In this document: piece by piece, positions 7,814-17,664 of the stretch
How the letters are laid out: each line of letters opens with the position of its first letter
Position numbering within the stretch: position 1 is the stretch's first letter
From: Microvirgula aerodenitrificans DSM 15089
GTDB lineage: Bacteria > Pseudomonadota > Gammaproteobacteria > Burkholderiales > Aquaspirillaceae
Length of the DNA stretch: 64,000 nt
Assembly (NCBI RefSeq): GCF_000620105.1
Contig: NZ_JHVK01000001.1
Location: 186,001-250,000, forward strand
Direction: 5' to 3'
Notes under the pieces: model-generated
Database searches by the model: none
Told to the model about the DNA's origin: nothing
The model's input: the letters and a program-made list of their open reading frames with translations, nothing else
Program-made: the position numbers and the translations under genes

Positions 7814-9636
7814 GCCGGTTCTCCTGTCGGGGCAGCCGAGGGCGGCCAGACTGCCATGATGCTGGCGCCGCCGTCATCGGCATTGGCGATGCCGAGCCGC
7901 CCGCCACTGTCCTCGATCAGCCCGCGCACGATGGCGAGGCCAAGCCCGAGACCCTGGCCAAGCGGCTTGGTGGAAAAGAACGGTTCGGTGATGCGGTCGA
8001 TCAGCTCGCTGGCGATGCCGGTGCCGCTGTCCCGCACTTCCAGCCAGCGCCGGCCGCTGTCGTCCTCGCCGGCGCTGACCCGGACTTCGCGGCGCAATGC
8101 ATCGGGCGGCATGGCATCCAGCGCATTGGCGAGCAGGTTCTGCAGCACCTGCTCGAGAGCGGCGGGTTCCAGCGGCAGCAGCGGGGCATGCGGTGGCATC
8201 GCCGTGATCAGTGTGGCACCGGCACGGGCGAAACGGGCGTCCATCCAGTGCCGGACATGGTCCAGCGCCTGGTCGGGCCGGGCTGTCCCGGCACCGCTGC
8301 CTTCGGCCCGCCGCCGTGACGCATACAGCTTCAGTTGCGAGGTCAGCCGGGCCATGCGTTCGACCAGCGCCGCGATCTGGTCGAGATTGTCTTCGGCCAG
8401 ATCGCGCTGACCGCGCGCCAGCAACTGGCGGGTATTGCCGGCATAGGTGGCGAGGGCGGCCAGTGGCTGGTTCAGTTCGTGGGCCAGCCCGGCAGCCATC
8501 TGGCCGAGGGCCGCCAGCCGGCTGGTCTGCACCAGATCGTGCTGGGTCACCCGCAGCCTGGCTTCGGTGTCGCGGCGTTCGGCAATCTCGCGTGTCAGCT
8601 GGGCATTGGCCTCGGCCAGCTCGGCGGTTCGCTCGGCCACGGTACGTTCCAGCGCATCGCGCGCAGCCAGCCGCTCGCGCAACCGGCGCGTGCGCTGGCG
8701 CGCGTAGAGTACCAGCAGCATCACTACCCAGCAGGCGAGCGCGCTGGCCAGCCCGGCCAGCCCGGCAGTGGTCTTCAGCGGCTGCAGGTCGAGCAGGATG
8801 CGCATGCGCCAGTCGAGTATCGGCAGCGGTGTGGTATTGACCAGATAGCGGTGACCATCCAGCGCCAGTTGATCGTCGTCGTGCCAGACCACCGACAGTC
8901 GCGGCAGTGGCGAGGTGTAATACTGGCGCGTGCTGGTCAGCCGGGCGCGCTGACGCGCATCCAGTTCGTCCAGTGCGGCGAATTTCCAGGCCGGATCGGC
9001 TGCCAGCGCGATGATGCCGTTGTCGTCGGACACCATGACCTTTTCGGCGCTCTGCCGCCAGGTGCGCTCCAGCGCCGCCAGATCGATCTTGACCGCGACC
9101 ACACCGACCAGGCGGCCGGCGTCGCGCACCGGCTTGGCCAGAAAATAGCCGGGCTCGCGCGTGGTGGCGCCTACGGCATAGAAGTGGCCGGTCCCGCCGG
9201 CCAGCGCGTCGCGGAAATATGGCCGGAATGCATAGTTGCTGCCGACATAGCTGCTGGGCTGGTTCCAGTTGCTGGCGGCCAGCGTGGTGCCGTTGGCGGC
9301 AATCACGTACAGCGCCGACGACTGGGCCTCGGCATTGATGCGTGCCAGATAACGGTTCAGCCGGTCGACCTGGGCCGGATCATGCGGTTCGCGCAGCAGG
9401 CGTGCCACTTCCGGGTTCAGGGCGAGCAGGGTCGGCAGGTAGTCGTAGCGGGCGATGCTGCTTTTCAGCCCGGCACTGAACAGTTCGGCCCGGTGACGGC
9501 CAAGCTGGGTCAGCGTGTCCAGACCGTGTGCGTAGACCACGTGATAGACCACCGCTGCGACCAGGCTGGCGCAGCAGATGGCGGCAGCGGCCAGCCAGCG
9601 CGTGCCGCGCAGGCGAAAGCGGAAGGAAGACGGCAT
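7810..9636 (-). CDS. dctB: DctB-type membrane sensor histidine kinase
   Basis: I set the start at 9636 (MPSSFRFRLRGTRWLAAAAI); 16 further upstream residues are possible. The 608-residue protein has a first membrane helix (about 12-32), a large periplasmic double-PAS sensor region (about 35-280), a second helix (about 290-315), a coiled coil rich in AERTAELAEANAQL, and a HisKA/HATPase core with the phosphoaccepting H-box LGQMAAGLAHELNQPL, an N-box near NLLANALDAM, and G-boxes DSGTGI and GLGLGLAI. This fits DctB, which senses C4-dicarboxylates in the periplasm. Its stop overlaps the dctD start (ATGA). The ligand is inferred from the family, since no transporter gene is beside it. Confidence 0.9.
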   Translation of the reverse strand: MPSSFRFRLRGTRWLAAAAICCASLVAAVVYHVVYAHGLDTLTQLGRHRAELFSAGLKSSIARYDYLPTLLALNPEVARLLREPHDPAQVDRLNRYLARINAEAQSSALYVIAANGTTLAASNWNQPSSYVGSNYAFRPYFRDALAGGTGHFYAVGATTREPGYFLAKPVRDAGRLVGVVAVKIDLAALERTWRQSAEKVMVSDDNGIIALAADPAWKFAALDELDARQRARLTSTRQYYTSPLPRLSVVWHDDDQLALDGHRYLVNTTPLPILDWRMRILLDLQPLKTTAGLAGLASALACWVVMLLVLYARQRTRRLRERLAARDALERTVAERTAELAEANAQLTREIAERRDTEARLRVTQHDLVQTSRLAALGQMAAGLAHELNQPLAALATYAGNTRQLLARGQRDLAEDNLDQIAALVERMARLTSQLKLYASRRRAEGSGAGTARPDQALDHVRHWMDARFARAGATLITAMPPHAPLLPLEPAALEQVLQNLLANALDAMPPDALRREVRVSAGEDDSGRRWLEVRDSGTGIASELIDRITEPFFSTKPLGQGLGLGLAIVRGLIEDSGGRLGIANADDGGASIMAVWPPSAAPTGEPA

Positions 9637-9733
9637 GGGAAACCTGCGTAAAACGGGATGGCCGGGACGGCAGGGCCCGCGCATGGCGCGCCCCGCTGTC
9701 CCGTTTAGATACCATGCAATGGCGTCGGCTGTC

Positions 9734-10528
9734 TCAGTCGCTGGTGACGGCGTGGATTTCGTCGTTGTGGTGGCGACGCTGCTCTTCCATGACCAGTTCG
9801 GCCAGTTCCCGCTTCAGCGCATTGAAGCCGGGCGCGCTCGGGTCGCGCGGTCGTTCCATGTCGATCTGCACGTCGCGCTTGATCCGGCCGGGCCGGTAGG
9901 TCAGCACGATGGTACGGTCGGCCAGGTAGATCGACTCCTCGATACTGTGGGTGACGAAGATGATGGTCTTTTTCAGCTCCGCCCACAGCTTCAGCAACTC
10001 GTCCTGCAGATTGCGCCGGGTCAGGGCGTCGAGTGCACCGAAGGGCTCGTCCATCAGCATGATCGGCGAGTCCAGAGCCAGTACGCGGGCAATGGCGACG
10101 CGCTGGCGCATGCCGCCGGACAGGTCTTTCGGGAAGCGGTGGCGGAAGTCTGACAGGCTCAGCATTGCCAGCAGCGCGTCGACCTTCTCGGCCATTTCGC
10201 GCTGGCCGAGCCGCTTGATTTCCAGGCCGAAGCGGATGTTCTGCTCGACGGTCATCCACGGGAACAGCGCGTACTCCTGGAACACCATGCCCCGGTCCGG
10301 TCCGGGCTCGCGCACCGGCTGGCCGTCGACCAGGATGTCGCCGCTGCTCGGCAGCGAGAAACCGGCAATGGCGTTCAGCAGGGTGGACTTGCCGCAGCCG
10401 GAGGGGCCGAGCAGGCAGACGAACTGGCCGGCGGGAATGGTGAGGTTGATGTCGTCGAGCGCGACGACTTCCTTGTCGGCAGTGGCGAAGCGCTTGTCGA
10501 CATTGCGGATATGGATCAGGTCGGACAT
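9734..10528 (-). CDS. ABC transporter ATP-binding protein, nitrate/sulfonate/taurine type
   Basis: The 264-residue ATPase shows Walker A GPSGCGKST, Q-loop FQEYALFPW, signature LSGGMRQRVAIARVL, Walker B IMLMDEPFGALD and the switch histidine in FVTHSIEES. This is the TauB/SsuB/NrtD subfamily. It is the last gene of a three-gene minus-strand operon: binding protein (11510), permease (10581), ATPase. The 52-base gap after the permease is short enough for co-transcription. It powers uptake of a small organic anion; the exact substrate cannot be read from the ATPase. Confidence 0.9.
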   Translation of the reverse strand: MSDLIHIRNVDKRFATADKEVVALDDINLTIPAGQFVCLLGPSGCGKSTLLNAIAGFSLPSSGDILVDGQPVREPGPDRGMVFQEYALFPWMTVEQNIRFGLEIKRLGQREMAEKVDALLAMLSLSDFRHRFPKDLSGGMRQRVAIARVLALDSPIMLMDEPFGALDALTRRNLQDELLKLWAELKKTIIFVTHSIEESIYLADRTIVLTYRPGRIKRDVQIDMERPRDPSAPGFNALKRELAELVMEEQRRHHNDEIHAVTSD

Positions 10529-10580
10529 GGAAATTCCTTCGGGGCGGCAGGGGACGGGATGACGGGCATGGTGCGCGCCG

Positions 10581-11399
10581 TCAGCTTTCCAGCCCGCGAT
10601 GCCAGCGCAGCAGATGGTTGTTCAGCCGGGTCATGCCGAGGTCGATGGCCAGTCCGAGCACGCCGATCGACAACATGCCGGCAATGATCTTGTCCGACCA
10701 CATGTACTCGCGCGCTTCCAGAATGCGGTAGCCGAGGCCGTCGTTGACCGCAATCATCTCGGCGACGATGACGACAATGAAGGCGGTACCGATGCCGATG
10801 CGTGCGCCGGTCAGGATGTATGGCGTGGCGGCCGGCAGAATGACCCGGGTAAACAGCGTCATGCGGCCGACGCCGAGGTTGCGTGCCGCGCGCAGGTAGA
10901 TGCTGTCGACGTTGCGCACCCCGGACAGCGTGTTGATCAGCACCGGGAAGAACGCGCCGATGGCGATCAGGAAGAACGCCGGCGGATTGCCGAGGCCGAA
11001 CCAGAGAATGGACAGCGGAATGAAGGCAATCGGCGGGATCGGGCGCAGCAACTGAACCAGCGGGTTGAAGAAGTGATAGACACGGTCGTTGGCGCCCATC
11101 AGCAGGCCCAGCGGCAAGGCCAGGCCGGCGCCGACCAGAAAGCCGATCAGTACCCGGTACAGGCTGGCAAACGCATCGTGGATCAGGTCGCCGGAAAACC
11201 ACCATGCCAGTCGCGAGCCGGCTTCGGGCTCGAACGGCTGGGTCGGCAGCAGGTATTCCCACCATTTGACGGCGACCTGCGACGGGGCGGGCAGCAGGTG
11301 CGGGTTGACCAGTCCGGCGCGGACGACGGCCTCCCACAGCACCAGCAGCACAATCGGGACAAGCAGACCCTGAACGGTCCGGTTGAATCTGGGTTTCAT
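10581..11399 (-). CDS. ABC transporter permease, SsuC/TauC type
   Basis: The start at 11399 (MKPRFNRTVQGLLVP) has GGAG six bases upstream; a longer version from 11459 adds 20 residues with no membrane character. The 272-residue protein has about six membrane helices and the ATPase-contact EAA loop (RAARNLGVGRMTLFTRVILPAA), typical of BPD_transp_1 permeases of sulfonate, taurine and nitrate importers. One unusual segment, about 50-68 (PTQPFEPEAGSRLAWWF), lengthens the first periplasmic loop compared with SsuC; it may be a family trait. It is the middle gene of the importer operon. Confidence 0.88.
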   Translation of the reverse strand: MKPRFNRTVQGLLVPIVLLVLWEAVVRAGLVNPHLLPAPSQVAVKWWEYLLPTQPFEPEAGSRLAWWFSGDLIHDAFASLYRVLIGFLVGAGLALPLGLLMGANDRVYHFFNPLVQLLRPIPPIAFIPLSILWFGLGNPPAFFLIAIGAFFPVLINTLSGVRNVDSIYLRAARNLGVGRMTLFTRVILPAATPYILTGARIGIGTAFIVVIVAEMIAVNDGLGYRILEAREYMWSDKIIAGMLSIGVLGLAIDLGMTRLNNHLLRWHRGLES

Positions 11400-11509
11400 C
11401 TCATGCTCCAGCAACGGGCGGCCTCCCGGCGTAGCCGGGACACGCGCCTTTGTTCGCAATCAGTCAGGCCGGCACCGGCGCCATCCTGGCCGCCGGTGCA
11501 CCCGCGGGC

Positions 11510-12484
11510 TCAGTTCGAACCGGTCTTCAGCGCGCCTTCCGCCTTTTGCAGCAGATCGAGCTTCACCCAGTCAGCGGCTTTCGGCGGCTGGGTCATCTTG
11601 CCGACGCCATAGCGCTTCATCATGTCGGTATTGGTCTGGATCTCCTTGACCGAGGTGCTGTAGCTGAAGCGGGCATTGCCCATGGCGTCCTTGTAGTCCT
11701 CCGCGCTGATCTGGTTCTTGAACATGGTCTGGCGCACGTACTGTTCGGCCAGTTGCGGCTTGTCGATAAAGGTTCTGGTGGCCTCGACGAACAGCTTCAT
11801 GACCCGCAGCGCCACGTCCGGCTTTTCCTTGTACATTTTTTCGGTCATGACCAGCGTGCGCACCGGCTCGCCGATCGGCGTGTCATACGGCTTCAGCAGC
11901 TCGACGCCGAAGCCCTTGTTGATCGCCTGCGCCGCCTGCGGTTCGGACTGGCTCATCGCATCGATGCTGCCGGCCAGCATCGCCTGGTTCAGGTCGGCAT
12001 ACGGCATGTACAGCACCAGCACATCCTTGCCCGGTTTGTCCGACCAGCTCAGGCCGGCCTTGGCCAGTTCGGCCAGCAGCAGCATTTCCTGGGTGCCGCC
12101 ACGCGCCACGCCGACCTTCTTGCCTTTCAGATCCGCCAGTGTCTGGATGCCGGCGCCCTTGCGCGACACGAAGCGCACGCCGCCCTTGGAGAAACCGGCG
12201 ACTACGTAGATCGGTGCGCCGGCTGCACGGCCGGCGATGGCGCCATCAGCCGCGCTGGCCGCGATGTCGATTTCCCCGGCCACGATGGCAGGAATGATGT
12301 CGATGCCCTTGGCAAACACGCGCTCGTCGATTTTCAGGTTGTACTTCGGTGCCAGTTCCTTCATGTAGGACACCGCACCGTAGTGGGCGAACTTCAGGTT
12401 GCCGAGGCGGACCAGGTCGGCGGCGGAAGCGGACAGGGCGGCAAGCGTCAGTGCGCCGGCCAGCAGATAGCGTTGGGGGGTCAT
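11510..12484 (-). CDS. ABC transporter substrate-binding protein, SsuA/NMT1-like
   Basis: The product (324 residues) begins with a Sec signal peptide (MTPQRYLLAGALTLAALSASAA, probable cleavage after ASA). The mature part is a type II periplasmic binding fold of the NMT1/SsuA/ThiY kind: LVRLGNLKFAHYGAVSY, GEIDIAASAADGAIAGRAAGAP, and GKKVGVARGGTQEMLL. It is first in the importer operon, in line with its need for higher copy number. Ligands in this family include aliphatic sulfonates, nitrate, taurine, pyrimidine precursors and aromatic acids. The absence of a neighbouring monooxygenase (ssuD or tauD) argues against confident assignment to sulfonates. The ligand is unknown. Confidence 0.87.
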   Translation of the reverse strand: MTPQRYLLAGALTLAALSASAADLVRLGNLKFAHYGAVSYMKELAPKYNLKIDERVFAKGIDIIPAIVAGEIDIAASAADGAIAGRAAGAPIYVVAGFSKGGVRFVSRKGAGIQTLADLKGKKVGVARGGTQEMLLLAELAKAGLSWSDKPGKDVLVLYMPYADLNQAMLAGSIDAMSQSEPQAAQAINKGFGVELLKPYDTPIGEPVRTLVMTEKMYKEKPDVALRVMKLFVEATRTFIDKPQLAEQYVRQTMFKNQISAEDYKDAMGNARFSYSTSVKEIQTNTDMMKRYGVGKMTQPPKAADWVKLDLLQKAEGALKTGSN

Positions 12485-12599
12485 GGTGTCTCCTCATGTT
12501 CTCGTTCGTCACCGCCGTACCCGGGCGGTGCGTGTATGGAACGTGTCGTCCATGCTTTCCGTTAACGCAAACGGCATGCCAGCTCCGGTTTGAAGAAAA

Positions 12600-12615
12600 A
12601 ATGATTGAAATCATT
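12600..12615. promoter_or_regulatory. AT-rich palindrome between ABC importer and FAD oxidoreductase
   Basis: AATGATT (12600-12606) and AATCATT (12609-12615) form a perfect inverted repeat with a GA centre. It lies in the 247-base divergent region, 115 bases upstream of the binding-protein gene and 116 bases upstream of the oxidoreductase. It is a candidate operator; the regulator is unknown. Confidence 0.35.
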
Positions 12616-12731
12616 GTGTTGGTGTATTTTCCTGTCGGGGTATGTGCGGGGATTCGCACACCGGGCTGGAAAACGGGATGGATTTCCGCCCGCTGACGTG
12701 CGAAAACGTGCTATGGAATGAAAGGATCGAC

Positions 12732-13859
12732 ATGCAGGAAATCGTCGATACCGTCGTGATCGGGGCAGGCGTCATCGGTCTGGCGGTGGCCCGCGAGCTG
12801 GCACAGCGCGGGCGTGAGGTATGGCTGCTGGAGCAGGCCGGAGCGATCGGGCAGGGCATCAGCGCACGCAGCAGCGAGGTTGTGCACGCGGGCATCTATT
12901 ACCCGATCGGCTCGTGGAAGGCGCGGCTGTGCGTCGAGGGACGCGAGCTGCTCTATGGCTATTGCGCGGCACGTGGCGTGCCGTTCCGCCGGCTGGGCAA
13001 ACTCGTGATCGCCACCGAGGATGCCCAGCTGCCGCTGCTGGAGTCGATGGCCATGCGTGCCCGTGCCAGTGGCGTCGACGATCTGGTCCTGCTGGATGCG
13101 GATGGCGTGGCCCGGCTGGAACCGTCGCTGCGCTGCCGGGGCGCGCTGTCGTCGCCGTCCACCGGCATCATCGACAGCCATGCGCTGATGTGGTCGCTGC
13201 TGGCCGATGCCGAAGCGGCCGGCGCGGTGCTGGTGCTGCACAGCCCGGTGCGGCGCATCGACTGCGACGGTGGCGTGCTGCGGCTGGAGATCGGGGAGGA
13301 AGGCAGTGACAATGTGTCGCTGCTGGCGACCCGGCAACTGGTCAATGCGGCCGGGCTGGATGCGGCCGGCCTGGCGGCGATGATCGAGGGCCTGCCCGAT
13401 GTGCCGCGTGCCCGCTATGCGAAGGGCAACTATTTTTCCGTCGCCGGGCGGGTGCCGTTCGAGCGGCTGATCTATCCGCTGCCCGAGCCGGGCGGGCTTG
13501 GCGTGCACCTGACCCTGGATCTGGGCGGGCAGGCGCGTTTCGGCCCGGATGTCGAGTGGGTCGAACAGCCCGATTACCAGGTGGACCCGGGCCGGGCCGG
13601 TGCCTTTGCCGAAGCGATCCGCCGCTGGTGGCCGGCTCTGCCGGAGACGGCACTGATGCCGGCCTATGCCGGTGTGCGGCCGAAGCTCGATGGCCGGAGC
13701 GGCGATTTCTGCATCGAGGGGCCGGAAGTCCACGGGCTGGACGGGCTGGTCAATCTGTTCGGTATCGAATCGCCCGGCCTGACGGCCTGTCTGGCCATTG
13801 CGCGCGAGGTGGGGGACCGGCTGGACGGGCATCGCCCGGTTGCGCTCGATATCGACTGA
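12732..13859 (+). CDS. FAD-dependent oxidoreductase, L-2-hydroxyglutarate dehydrogenase-like (LhgO family)
   Basis: The start ATG at 12732 follows an AAAGGA site; the reading frame is open further upstream but begins with unlikely sequence. The product (375 residues) opens with the FAD-binding motif [20 protein letters not shown] and E at the end of strand two (VWLLEQ), and continues with [29 protein letters not shown], a block typical of LhgO/DAO-type enzymes. The C-terminal block ([41 protein letters not shown]) also fits LhgO. It would oxidise an L-2-hydroxy acid, transferring electrons to FAD and then to quinone or oxygen. The HMG-CoA-lyase relative starts 132 bases downstream; a joint pathway is possible but not shown. 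Confidence 0.85.
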   Translation: MQEIVDTVVIGAGVIGLAVARELAQRGREVWLLEQAGAIGQGISARSSEVVHAGIYYPIGSWKARLCVEGRELLYGYCAARGVPFRRLGKLVIATEDAQLPLLESMAMRARASGVDDLVLLDADGVARLEPSLRCRGALSSPSTGIIDSHALMWSLLADAEAAGAVLVLHSPVRRIDCDGGVLRLEIGEEGSDNVSLLATRQLVNAAGLDAAGLAAMIEGLPDVPRARYAKGNYFSVAGRVPFERLIYPLPEPGGLGVHLTLDLGGQARFGPDVEWVEQPDYQVDPGRAGAFAEAIRRWWPALPETALMPAYAGVRPKLDGRSGDFCIEGPEVHGLDGLVNLFGIESPGLTACLAIAREVGDRLDGHRPVALDID

Positions 13860-13991
13860 TTGCGGATCGGACTGGCAATCCCCGGCTCAGGCGCTACATA
13901 GAGAAGGGCTGAGCCCGCCGGTTGGCCGCCGTCATCACGCGATGCCGGGGGTTTCCGAGGTCCCCTCGGGACGGCGAGGGCGGAGGGAGTC

Positions 13992-14870
13992 ATGCAGACA
14001 CTACCGAAACAGGTCCATATCGTCGATCTGGTACTGAGCGAGGTGCTGCCTTCGTGGGTGGCACTGCGGCCACACCAGCTCGATATCGCCATCCGGCTGA
14101 CCGATGCCGGCATGCCGACACTGGCCGTGGGGGCTCTGGATGCCGAATCCGGGCTGCTGGGCGAGCTGCCGCCACGCAAGGGCGTGCGCTATCTGGCGGA
14201 AGGCGGTGGCCCGCTGACGGCCATGCCGCGTCTGCCGGCCAACTGGCCCGGCGAACTGATGGTCCGGGCGACCGCCAGCGAGACGTTCTCGCGCCGGCAT
14301 CTGGACGGCAGCCTGGCTGCCGTGCTCGACCATCTGGCAGGCACGATCGACACCATCAATCAGGCCGGCTTCAAGGTGCGCGGCCGCGTGGCCGGCGCGT
14401 TCGGCTGCCCGTACGAGGGCGATCTTTCGCCACTGGCGGTAGCGGCAGTGGCCGGCGAGCTGTATGCGATGGGCTGCGACAGCGTGGTGCTGTCCGATCT
14501 GACCGGTCACCTGACGCCGGACCGGGTCCGTCGGGTGTTCGAGGCCGTGGACCGGCGGGTACCGGTAAAGAAACTGGCCGTGCGCTGGATGGACAGTTAC
14601 GGGCTGGGCATCGCCAATCTGCTCGCCAGCCTGCAGTGCGGGGTGACGACGGTGGAGACGGCGACTGGCGGCGTGCTGCCGAATCCGTGGCTGCCTGGCT
14701 GCGCCGGCACGCTGGCCAGCGAGGATGTGGTCTATCTGCTCGACGGGCTGGAGGTCAGGACCGGGGTGGATCTGGGCCGGCTGGCGGAAACCGGCCGGCT
14801 GCTGGCCGGCATCACCGGCCTGCCGACCCGTTCGCATGTGGCGCAGGCGTTGCGTTCGGTCGGCCTCTAG
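13992..14870 (+). CDS. HMG-CoA lyase homologue lacking catalytic and metal residues
   Basis: The 292-residue product aligns end to end with hydroxymethylglutaryl-CoA lyase: LPKQVHIV at the N-terminus, AFGCPYEGDLSP (136-147), LYAMGCDSVVLSD, and SEDVVYLLDGLEVRTGVDL near the end. However, compared with the human enzyme as I remember it, each key position is changed. R41-D42 become S16-E17, the metal-binding pair H233/H235 becomes R198/M200 (LAVRWMDSYG), catalytic C266 becomes N231, and N275 becomes T240. It therefore keeps the TIM-barrel scaffold but probably does not perform metal-dependent cleavage of HMG-CoA. The frame is intact with no stop. A new activity or a binding role is more likely than recent decay. 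It lies between an LhgO-like oxidase and astE. Confidence 0.82.
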   Translation: MQTLPKQVHIVDLVLSEVLPSWVALRPHQLDIAIRLTDAGMPTLAVGALDAESGLLGELPPRKGVRYLAEGGGPLTAMPRLPANWPGELMVRATASETFSRRHLDGSLAAVLDHLAGTIDTINQAGFKVRGRVAGAFGCPYEGDLSPLAVAAVAGELYAMGCDSVVLSDLTGHLTPDRVRRVFEAVDRRVPVKKLAVRWMDSYGLGIANLLASLQCGVTTVETATGGVLPNPWLPGCAGTLASEDVVYLLDGLEVRTGVDLGRLAETGRLLAGITGLPTRSHVAQALRSVGL

Positions 14871-14993
14871 CACCGCTGTCGGCGATGCCGGGGAGCGGGC
14901 GATTTCCGCCATGGGCGGTCAAAACCGCGTCACGGCATCGTCACGACGGCAATCCATGCCTACAATCGGTCGACTTCCGTTCCGAGAGCCGCC

Positions 14994-15998
14994 ATGCAGA
15001 CCCCCGACTATACCGCCGCCCGCCTGCTCGATGACGCCCTGGCCGGCCGTGCCGTACCCGATCTCGCCCTGGCCGCAGGCGGCAGCCTGCGGATGGTGAC
15101 CGATGGCGTGTTCGACCTGCTGCCGGCGCAGGCCGGCGCATCGAATACCGACGTACTGCTGACGGTCGGCATCCACGGCAATGAAACGGCACCGGTCGAG
15201 GTGGTGATGGCCATCATCGATGACCTGCTGCATGGCCGGCTGACGCTGGCGCGACGCACGCGAGTGCAGCTCGGCAATCCTGATGCGCTGCGCAGCGGCG
15301 AGCGCTATCTGGACTACGACCTGAACCGGCTGTTCGATGGCCGGCATGCTGCCCAGCCCGACATGCGCGAGGCTGCGCATGCGCGGCGGCTGGAACAGAC
15401 CGCGACCACCTTTTTCTCATCCAGCCATGGCGCGCGGCTGCATCTGGATCTGCATACGGCGATTCGCGGCTCGCTGTTCGAGAAATTCGCCATTCAGCCG
15501 TATCTGCACGAGCGCCCGACCGCGCGTGCCCGGCTCGGCTGGCTCGGCCAGGCCGGTATCGAAGCCGTGCTGCTGCACAGTGCGCCGGCGGCGACATTCA
15601 GCTACTTCACCAGCCATCGGCTCGGTGTGGATGCCTATACGCTGGAGCTGGGCAAGGCGCGGCCGTTCGGCCACAACGACCTCTCGCGTTTTGCCGGCAT
15701 TGACCGCGCGTTGCGGGCGCTGCTCGGAGGGGCCGACGATGGCAAGGCCGATTTCGATCCGGCACTGCCGCTGTTCCGCGCCAGGTACGATCTGGTCAAG
15801 CGCAGCGAAGCGTTCCGGTTGAACCTGGCCGACTCGGTGGAAAATTTCACCCCGCTGGCGGCGGGCTTTGTCATTGCCGAGGACGGCGAGGAACGCTGGA
15901 TCGCCGAAGGCGGCGGCGAGCGCATTCTGTTCCCGAACCCGACTGTCAGGCCCGGGCTGCGCGCCGGTATCGTTGTCGAGCCGGTGACGCTGGACTGA
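14994..15998 (+). CDS. astE: Succinylglutamate desuccinylase
   Basis: The 334-residue product belongs to the AstE/aspartoacylase zinc carboxypeptidase-like family. It shows the zinc motif GIHGNETAP (H and E ligands), [18 protein letters not shown] and the third ligand in LHLDLHTAI, plus [13 protein letters not shown] towards the C-terminus. Length agrees with AstE (about 320-335). AstE catalyses the last step of arginine degradation by the succinyltransferase pathway, giving glutamate and succinate. The other ast genes are not adjacent, which is unusual because astE generally closes an astCADBE operon. It is followed by a strong hairpin terminator. Confidence 0.9.
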   Translation: MQTPDYTAARLLDDALAGRAVPDLALAAGGSLRMVTDGVFDLLPAQAGASNTDVLLTVGIHGNETAPVEVVMAIIDDLLHGRLTLARRTRVQLGNPDALRSGERYLDYDLNRLFDGRHAAQPDMREAAHARRLEQTATTFFSSSHGARLHLDLHTAIRGSLFEKFAIQPYLHERPTARARLGWLGQAGIEAVLLHSAPAATFSYFTSHRLGVDAYTLELGKARPFGHNDLSRFAGIDRALRALLGGADDGKADFDPALPLFRARYDLVKRSEAFRLNLADSVENFTPLAAGFVIAEDGEERWIAEGGGERILFPNPTVRPGLRAGIVVEPVTLD

Positions 15999-16015
15999 GT
16001 GGTCTGTACCAAAGA

Positions 16016-16044
16016 AAAAGGAGCTGCGGCATGCAGCTCCTTTT
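16016..16044. terminator. Bidirectional intrinsic terminator between astE and guaB
   Basis: A perfect 12-bp stem (AAAAGGAGCTGC at 16016-16027 and its complement at 16033-16044) encloses a 5-base loop. It ends in TTTT on the plus strand and in an even longer T tract on the minus strand, so it can stop both converging genes. Confidence 0.9.
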
Positions 16045-16089
16045 GCGTGGCGGGCACCGGCCGTTTGCCATGGCAAACGGCCGCCTGCA

Positions 16090-17550
16090 TCAATCCACGT
16101 GGTAGTTGGGGGCTTCCTTGGTGATGGTCACGTCGTGGACGTGGCTTTCACGCATGCCGGCCGAGGTGATCTCGACGAACTCGGCACGGGTACGCATGTC
16201 GTCGATCGACCCGCAGCCACAATAGCCCATCGACGAGCGCAGACCGCCCATCAGCTGATGGATGACGGCAATGACCGAACCCTTGTACGGCACGCGACCT
16301 TCGATGCCTTCCGGAACCAGCTTGTCGGCATTCGCCTCGTTGTCCTGGAAGTAGCGGTCGCTGGAACCCTGCTGCATGGCTCCGAGCGAACCCATGCCAC
16401 GGTAGCTCTTGAACGAGCGGCCCTGGAACAGTTCGATTTCACCCGGGGCTTCCTCGGTGCCGGCCAGCAGGCCGCCGAGCATGACGGTGTTCGCACCGGC
16501 GGCGATGGCCTTGCTGATGTCGCCGGAGAAGCGGATGCCGCCGTCGGCGATCAGCGGAATGCCGGAGCCGGCGAGTTCCTTGCAGACGTTAGACACGGCA
16601 GTCAGCTGCGGCACGCCGACACCGGCGACGATACGCGTGGTGCAGATCGAGCCCGGGCCGATGCCGACCTTGACCGCGTCGGCGCCGGCGTCTGCCAGTG
16701 CGCGCGCAGCCGAGGCGGTGGCGATGTTGCCGCCGATGACTTCGACGTGCGGGAAGTTCTGCTTGACCCAGCGCACGCGATCGATCACGCCCTGGCTGTG
16801 GCCGTGGGCGGTGTCGACCACGACGACGTCGACGCCGGCTTCGACCAGCAGCGTCACGCGTTCTTCGGTGCCTTCACCCACGCCGACAGCGGCGCCGACG
16901 CGCAGACGGCCCTGGTCATCCTTGCAGGCCAGCGGTTTTTCGCTGGTCTTGATGATGTCCTTGACCGTGATCAGGCCCTTCAGTTCGAACGCGTCGTTGA
17001 CGACCAGCACGCGTTCCAGCTTGTGGGCGTGCATCAGTTCGCGCGCGTCTTCAAGCGAGGCGCCTTCACGGACCGTGACCAAACGGTCGCGAGGGGTCAT
17101 GATGTCACGAACCGGCGTGTCGAGACGGTTCTCGAAACGGATGTCACGGTTGGTGACGATGCCGACCACGGTGCCGTTCTCGATCACCGGCAGGCCGGAG
17201 ATCTTGTGTTCGCGGGACAGCTTGATGACGTCGCGGACCAGCATGTCCGGACGGATGATGATCGGGTCCTTGACCACACCGGACTCGTGACGCTTGACCT
17301 TGCCGACCTCGGCCGCCTGCTTCTGTGCCGACATGTTCTTGTGCACGATGCCGAGACCGCCTTCCTGCGCCAGGGCAATGGCGAGGCGGGCTTCGGTCAC
17401 GGTGTCCATGGCGGCGGACACGAGCGGAAGATTCAGCCGGATGTTGCGGGTGAACTGGGTGGCGAGACTGACGTCACGCGGAAGAACGGAGGAGTGGGCG
17501 GGAACCAGCAGAACGTCGTCGAACGTATACGCTTTCTGGACGATGCGCAT
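16090..17550 (-). CDS. guaB: Inosine-5'-monophosphate dehydrogenase
   Basis: The gene starts at 17550 ([22 protein letters not shown]) and gives 486 residues, the standard length. Two CBS domains lie within the barrel at about 95-205 ([41 protein letters not shown]). The catalytic loop [18 protein letters not shown] holds the active cysteine, and the mobile flap region GSSDRYFQ and GCGSIDDMR follow. GuaB oxidises IMP to XMP with NAD+, the committed step of GMP synthesis. Here it is divergent from uvrC with 114 bases between them. guaA, its frequent neighbour, is not in the window. A longer minus-strand frame extends across uvrC but is an antisense artefact. Confidence 0.97.
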   Translation of the reverse strand: MRIVQKAYTFDDVLLVPAHSSVLPRDVSLATQFTRNIRLNLPLVSAAMDTVTEARLAIALAQEGGLGIVHKNMSAQKQAAEVGKVKRHESGVVKDPIIIRPDMLVRDVIKLSREHKISGLPVIENGTVVGIVTNRDIRFENRLDTPVRDIMTPRDRLVTVREGASLEDARELMHAHKLERVLVVNDAFELKGLITVKDIIKTSEKPLACKDDQGRLRVGAAVGVGEGTEERVTLLVEAGVDVVVVDTAHGHSQGVIDRVRWVKQNFPHVEVIGGNIATASAARALADAGADAVKVGIGPGSICTTRIVAGVGVPQLTAVSNVCKELAGSGIPLIADGGIRFSGDISKAIAAGANTVMLGGLLAGTEEAPGEIELFQGRSFKSYRGMGSLGAMQQGSSDRYFQDNEANADKLVPEGIEGRVPYKGSVIAVIHQLMGGLRSSMGYCGCGSIDDMRTRAEFVEITSAGMRESHVHDVTITKEAPNYHVD

Positions 17551-17664
17551 CGTGTTTCCTTTGCGGCAAAAAAACATTATACCGGGCGTGCTATTCGTTG
17601 GGCAAAATCTGGCGACTGCCGCGTTGTAACCCCGATTCACCAAATTGTTACTGTCTGCTTTCCG

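Noticed and set aside
9734-12484. Taurine importer tauABC
   Set aside because: No tauD or ssuD is adjacent and ligand-specific residues cannot be judged by eye, so the substrate is left open.
16099-17664. Plus-strand open frame upstream of uvrC, opposite guaB
   Set aside because: The frame is antisense to guaB with low-complexity, Asp/His-rich translation. UvrC has a normal start at 17665.
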